This document shows positions 6,004-7,983 of a DNA stretch of 7,983 bases, piece after piece. This DNA is from Micromonosporaceae bacterium. GTDB lineage: Bacteria; Actinomycetota; Actinomycetes; Mycobacteriales; Micromonosporaceae. The notes under the pieces were generated by a model, which saw only the letters and a list, made by a program, of their open reading frames with translations, did not search any database and was not told where the DNA came from. The translations under genes were made by a program, and so were the position numbers. The DNA lies in the NCBI GenBank assembly GCA_019690055.1, contig JADGGF010000192.1, forward strand, positions 1 to 7,983, in the 5' to 3' direction. Position 1 is the first letter of the stretch. Every line of letters begins with the position of its first letter.

Positions 6004-7457
6004 GCCGGTGGCTCCGGGCGTACGGGGGCCGCGGCCCGGTCACCAGTCGGGGCACGGTCACCGTCACCAGCGCCGGCGAGCGGATTGGGGATCTCGGCCC
6101 GGATGCTCGTCGGGCCGCCGGGTGGGCTGCTGATCCACAACCCACCGCCGACCGCCTGCAGCCGGTCGGTCAGCCCGGCCAGGCCGTGCCCCTTGGCGAC
6201 GTGGGCGCCGCCGCGGCCGTCGTCGGTGACGGTCGCCACGAGCCGGTCGTCGTTCAGGTCCACCACGACCGCGGCCCGGGTGGCGCCGCTGTGCTTGGCC
6301 ACGTTCGCGAGGGCCTCGGCGACCGTGAAGTACGCGGTCTGCTCGGCCAAGGGCGTCAGCCGGGGCAGGTCAGCGGGTATATCGACATCTACTGGTATAG
6401 TCGCGCGGGCGGCCAGGGCCGCGACCGCCGCCGCCAGCCCACGGTCGGTGAGGATCGGCGGGGCGATTCCGCGGGACAGCGTGCGGAGCTCGTCGAGCGC
6501 CTCGCGGGTCTGGGCGAGGGCCTCGTCGACCGTACGGGCGGCGGCCTCGGGATCCGACTCGAGCTGTTGCCGGGCGCGGCCGAGGTCGACCGCGATCCGG
6601 ACCAGCCGTTGCTGTGGGCCGTCGTGGATGTCGCGCTCCAGACGACGCAACGCGGTCGCCTCGGCGGAGACGGCAGCGGCGGTCTGGGCCTGGGCGGCAT
6701 CGCGGTCCCGGGCCAGCAGCGCCACCTGGTCGCGCAGCCCGGCCACGCCGTTGAGCATCGCGTGGGCGAGCCAGGCCTCCAGCAACGCGCACAGCCGCAC
6801 GGCGAACGGCAGCGTGATCGCGAACGCGGCGCCGATCGTCGTGTGGACGAAAACCCGGTTCGCGAACGTGTTCGTCAGCCCGAGCAGTTCGGTCAGGCCC
6901 ACGTTGTTGACGACGATCAGACCGGTCGGTTCGGGTGGGAAGAAAGACTCCTGCCCGGGAACGGTGACGGGGGCACCTTCGCGGGGCAGGGCCCAGTCCC
7001 ACAGGGCGTACGTGAGCCCGCCGAGGGCGGCCGCCCACCAGGCCAGCACGATGGCGAAGGCGACCACACTCACCGGGAAGCGGACCAGCGCGTGCAGGGC
7101 GTCGAGCCAGTACTGCACCTCGGTGAACGGGGTGAGTAGGCGGCGCAGCGGTTTCGCGTCGGGACGGGCCCGCCGGTAGTTCACTCCGACTCGGGGGCGG
7201 CGCAGCACCGGGGCGAGCCGGGCGCGCTCGGCCTCGGCGAGGCCCCGGGCCAGGTACGCCGTGCCGACCAGCACGGGGACGCCGGCGAGGAACACCGTCA
7301 GCAGGCCGGCCCCGACCACCAGCCCGGTCAGGACGAGTACGAACGCGATGACGCCGAGCGGGAAGCCGACGAGCACGTACGCTGAGTCGACGCCGAGCTG
7401 GGCGAGCCAGCGGCGGCGGAGCGGGACGGTGACGGGGTGGTCGGCGAGGGTTGTCAT
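6000..7457 (-). CDS. sensor histidine kinase (sensor domain plus HisKA_3 and HATPase_c)
   Basis: Membrane histidine kinase, 485 residues, that should phosphorylate the coupled response regulator. Membrane segments about 23-46 and 48-70, then 127-151 and 204-230, with an extracytoplasmic loop about 152-203 between the third and fourth. This four-segment arrangement is that of the actinobacterial putative sensor domain (PF13796). Dimerisation/phosphotransfer domain: RRLERDIHDGPQQRLV with His278. ATPase domain: N-box EALANVAKHS (Asn385), G1 TDDGRGG (411-417), G2 GHGLAGL (423-429). The last 25 residues form a Pro/Ala/Asp-rich tail beyond the ATPase domain. ATG 7457 has no Shine-Dalgarno, but TAGCGT ends 7 nt before it, so the mRNA is probably leaderless. 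A cluster of rare AT-rich codons lies in residues 353-362, between the two kinase domains. Confidence 0.95.
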   Translation of the reverse strand: MTTLADHPVTVPLRRRWLAQLGVDSAYVLVGFPLGVIAFVLVLTGLVVGAGLLTVFLAGVPVLVGTAYLARGLAEAERARLAPVLRRPRVGVNYRRARPDAKPLRRLLTPFTEVQYWLDALHALVRFPVSVVAFAIVLAWWAAALGGLTYALWDWALPREGAPVTVPGQESFFPPEPTGLIVVNNVGLTELLGLTNTFANRVFVHTTIGAAFAITLPFAVRLCALLEAWLAHAMLNGVAGLRDQVALLARDRDAAQAQTAAAVSAEATALRRLERDIHDGPQQRLVRIAVDLGRARQQLESDPEAAARTVDEALAQTREALDELRTLSRGIAPPILTDRGLAAAVAALAARATIPVDVDIPADLPRLTPLAEQTAYFTVAEALANVAKHSGATRAAVVVDLNDDRLVATVTDDGRGGAHVAKGHGLAGLTDRLQAVGGGLWISSPPGGPTSIRAEIPNPLAGAGDGDRAPTGDRAAAPVRPEPPA

Positions 7458-7464
7458 GTTCGTG

Positions 7465-7492
7465 ACGCTAGGGCGGCGGAGGCGTGGTTCCC
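7465..7492 (-). promoter_or_regulatory. putative leaderless promoter of the kinase-regulator operon
   Basis: On the minus strand GGGAAC (7487-7492), 16 nt, then TAGCGT (7465-7470), with 7 nt to ATG 7457. The start codon would be the 5' end of the message. TAGCGT fits TANNNT; the GGGAAC -35 resembles those used by ECF sigma factors, so the sigma type is uncertain. Confidence 0.4.
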
Positions 7493-7515
7493 ATCCTGCC
7501 GCCCGGCGTCTGCCG

Positions 7516-7533
7516 ACGGGGGTTATCCCCCGT
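7516..7533. promoter_or_regulatory. perfect 18-bp palindrome, likely response-regulator operator
   Basis: ACGGGGGTTATCCCCCGT: 7-bp arms around TTAT. Its centre is about 67 bp upstream of the inferred kinase transcription start, a normal place for a NarL/LuxR-type activator site. No U-tract follows on either strand, and the neighbouring genes diverge from it, so a terminator is unlikely. Autoregulation by the adjacent regulator is inferred. Confidence 0.5.
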
Positions 7534-7587
7534 GACCCTGCTCATAGAGCCGAATGCTGCCGGGCGTCGGTACGGCCGCCCGACTGG

Positions 7588-7604
7588 GTGATGTTCAAGA
7601 TCAC
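7588..7604. promoter_or_regulatory. dyad GTGAT-N7-ATCAC next to the Rex-type operator
   Basis: Perfect 5-bp inverted repeat centred at 7596, 20.5 bp (two helical turns) from the centre of the 7608-7625 operator. The spacing does not fit the CRP or Rex half-site distance. It could bind a second regulator or be chance. Confidence 0.3.
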
Positions 7605-7607
7605 GAT

Positions 7608-7625
7608 TTGTGCAGACGTTCACAA
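7608..7625. promoter_or_regulatory. Rex operator (ROP)
   Basis: TTGTGCAGACGTTCACAA matches the Rex consensus TTGTGAA-N4-TTCACAA at 13 of 14 specified positions (C for A at position 6). It overlaps the -35 and spacer of the plus-strand promoter, so a bound repressor would block polymerase. Rex leaves such sites when NADH/NAD+ rises. CRP-family sites (TGTGA-N6-TCACA) look similar and are the main alternative; the TT/AA flanks and the downstream gene favour Rex. Confidence 0.7.
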
Positions 7626-7636
7626 GCGCCTAGTCT
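7608..7636 (+). promoter_or_regulatory. putative promoter of the rex-like gene
   Basis: TTGTGC (7608-7613), 17 nt, TAGTCT (7631-7636). The -10 fits TANNNT and the -35 has TTG followed by a weak half. Start expected near 7643, giving a leader of about 136 nt. Confidence 0.45.
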
Positions 7637-7655
7637 GACCACCACAGGCGGTGAA

Positions 7656-7673
7656 GCGCCCGTGATCGGGCGT
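7656..7673 (+). other. hairpin in the leader of the rex-like gene
   Basis: CGCCCG-TGAT-CGGGCG (7657-7672) gives a perfect 6-bp stem with a possible extra G-U pair, near the 5' end of the predicted leader. No known riboswitch consensus recognised; it may protect the 5' end or be incidental in GC-rich DNA. Confidence 0.35.
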
Positions 7674-7778
7674 AAGAGCGGCGTAGCCTCCGGCAGCCGA
7701 TGCGGTGAGGACGCCGTCGACCGTCCTTGCAGCAACCAGCGCCGTTGGCCCGACCACGCGCCCTCAAACCGGAGCAGC

Positions 7779-7983
7779 ATGACCCAGCCTCGCGGCGAGA
7801 AGCCCGCGCCGCCCCAGACCAGCTCGATGCCTGGTGACGTCCGGGAGTCCGGCGTCGACGCCAGCGTCCCGGTCGGCGACGCGCGCGCTCGCGGCGCTGC
7901 GGCCGGGGCGACGAAGGGTACGCGAGGGGTGGAGCCCACTGCGGGTCGTGAGGCCTCGGCTGGTGTATCGGGGGGTGTGCGGG
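7779..7983 (+). CDS. rex: redox-sensing transcriptional repressor Rex, N-terminus only (cut by window end)
   Basis: Only 68 codons are visible, and none belongs to a conserved domain, so identification rests on context. The visible protein is a Gly/Ala/Pro/Arg-rich, probably disordered extension starting MTQPRGEKPAP. The last codons are Val-Arg plus the G of a next codon, which fits the R-G-I-P-E-A-T start of the Rex winged-helix domain. A Rex-type operator lies at its promoter, and in Streptomyces rex is autoregulated and lies near bldN. If right, the full protein would bind DNA through its N-terminal domain and NAD(H) through a C-terminal Rossmann domain, and would head a haem-synthesis operon. 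ATG 7779 has GGAG 4 nt upstream; GTG 7662 is an in-frame alternative without a good ribosome site. Less likely alternative: hemA or an unrelated gene. Confidence 0.55.
   Translation, partial: MTQPRGEKPAPPQTSSMPGDVRESGVDASVPVGDARARGAAAGATKGTRGVEPTAGREASAGVSGGVR

Larger units (their letters stand above)
7458..7778. other. divergent control region between kinase and rex-like gene
   Basis: A 321-bp region without a convincing gene. Seen from left to right: kinase promoter (7465-7492), perfect 18-bp palindrome (7516-7533), inverted repeat CGGGCG at 7561-7566 with CGCCCG at 7577-7582, dyad GTGAT/ATCAC (7588-7604), Rex-type operator (7608-7625) inside a plus-strand promoter, and a roughly 136-nt leader with a small hairpin (7656-7673). 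The frame of the downstream gene is open back to GTG 7662, but that stretch has no ribosome site and weaker codon bias. Confidence 0.6.

Noticed and set aside
5449..7179. 576-codon plus-strand frame opposite the response regulator and kinase
   Set aside because: Low-complexity Arg/Ser/Ala product antisense to a clear two-component pair.
7561..7582. CGGGCG / CGCCCG inverted repeat in the kinase-rex gap
   Set aside because: Six GC-only pairs with a 10-nt loop are expected by chance in such GC-rich DNA; no factor or terminator features.
7643..7778. Riboswitch in the leader of the rex-like gene
   Set aside because: I looked for cobalamin, TPP, SAM and glycine consensus boxes and found none; only one small hairpin is visible.
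1..7983. Mobile element, CRISPR array, toxin-antitoxin or defence system
   Set aside because: No transposase, integrase, spaced repeats or related domains; all genes belong to ordinary actinobacterial families.

Overview
The window is chromosomal DNA of a very GC-rich, probably morphologically complex, spore-forming actinobacterium. The base composition, the many GTG starts, a BldN-type sigma factor with its membrane anti-sigma partner, and the approach to a rex locus all point there. The layout recalls two known loci. One is the mycobacterial Rv0502 / serB1 (Rv0505c) / Rv0508 / hemA stretch, with matching strands. The other is the Streptomyces bldN-rsbN-rex neighbourhood (SCO3323, SCO3324, SCO3320). 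The genus cannot be fixed from the sequence; Streptomyces, Micromonosporales and Cryptosporangium relatives are all possible.

Layout. Bases 1-774 (+) hold the 3' part of a lysophospholipid acyltransferase gene. It ends in a 56-bp antisense overlap with a minus-strand HAD-IB (SerB-like) phosphatase gene (719-1663). Upstream of that on the minus strand are a DUF5667 membrane protein (1770-2702, RsbN-like anti-sigma) and a BldN-family ECF sigma factor (2828-3976), so 3976 to 719 is one developmental/regulatory cluster. A 292-bp divergent region (3977-4268) with paired direct repeats separates it from a plus-strand glutaredoxin-like gene (4269-4544) and a second, unrelated HAD hydrolase (4633-5292). 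A 25-bp intergenic repeat follows each of these two genes. On the minus strand come a NarL/LuxR-type response regulator (5359-6003) and its sensor histidine kinase (6000-7457), coupled by an ATGA overlap. Finally, a 321-bp divergent control region carries a perfect 18-bp palindrome on the kinase side. On the plus-strand side it carries a Rex-type operator overlapping a promoter, followed by the start of a plus-strand gene read as rex, which runs off the window at 7983.

How it fits together. The sigma/anti-sigma pair is a membrane-gated developmental transcription module (in Streptomyces, BldN drives chaplin and rodlin genes and RsbN holds it at the membrane). The Rex end is the NADH/NAD+ sensing switch that in Streptomyces heads a haem biosynthesis operon. 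The two-component system and the DWNGT-type HAD lie between glutaredoxin and rex and look like lineage-specific additions to an otherwise conserved locus. I see no mobile element, tRNA, rRNA, CRISPR array or defence system. The interest is in regulatory DNA, in the unusually long sigma-factor N-terminus, and in the repeats, rather than in a wholly new system.
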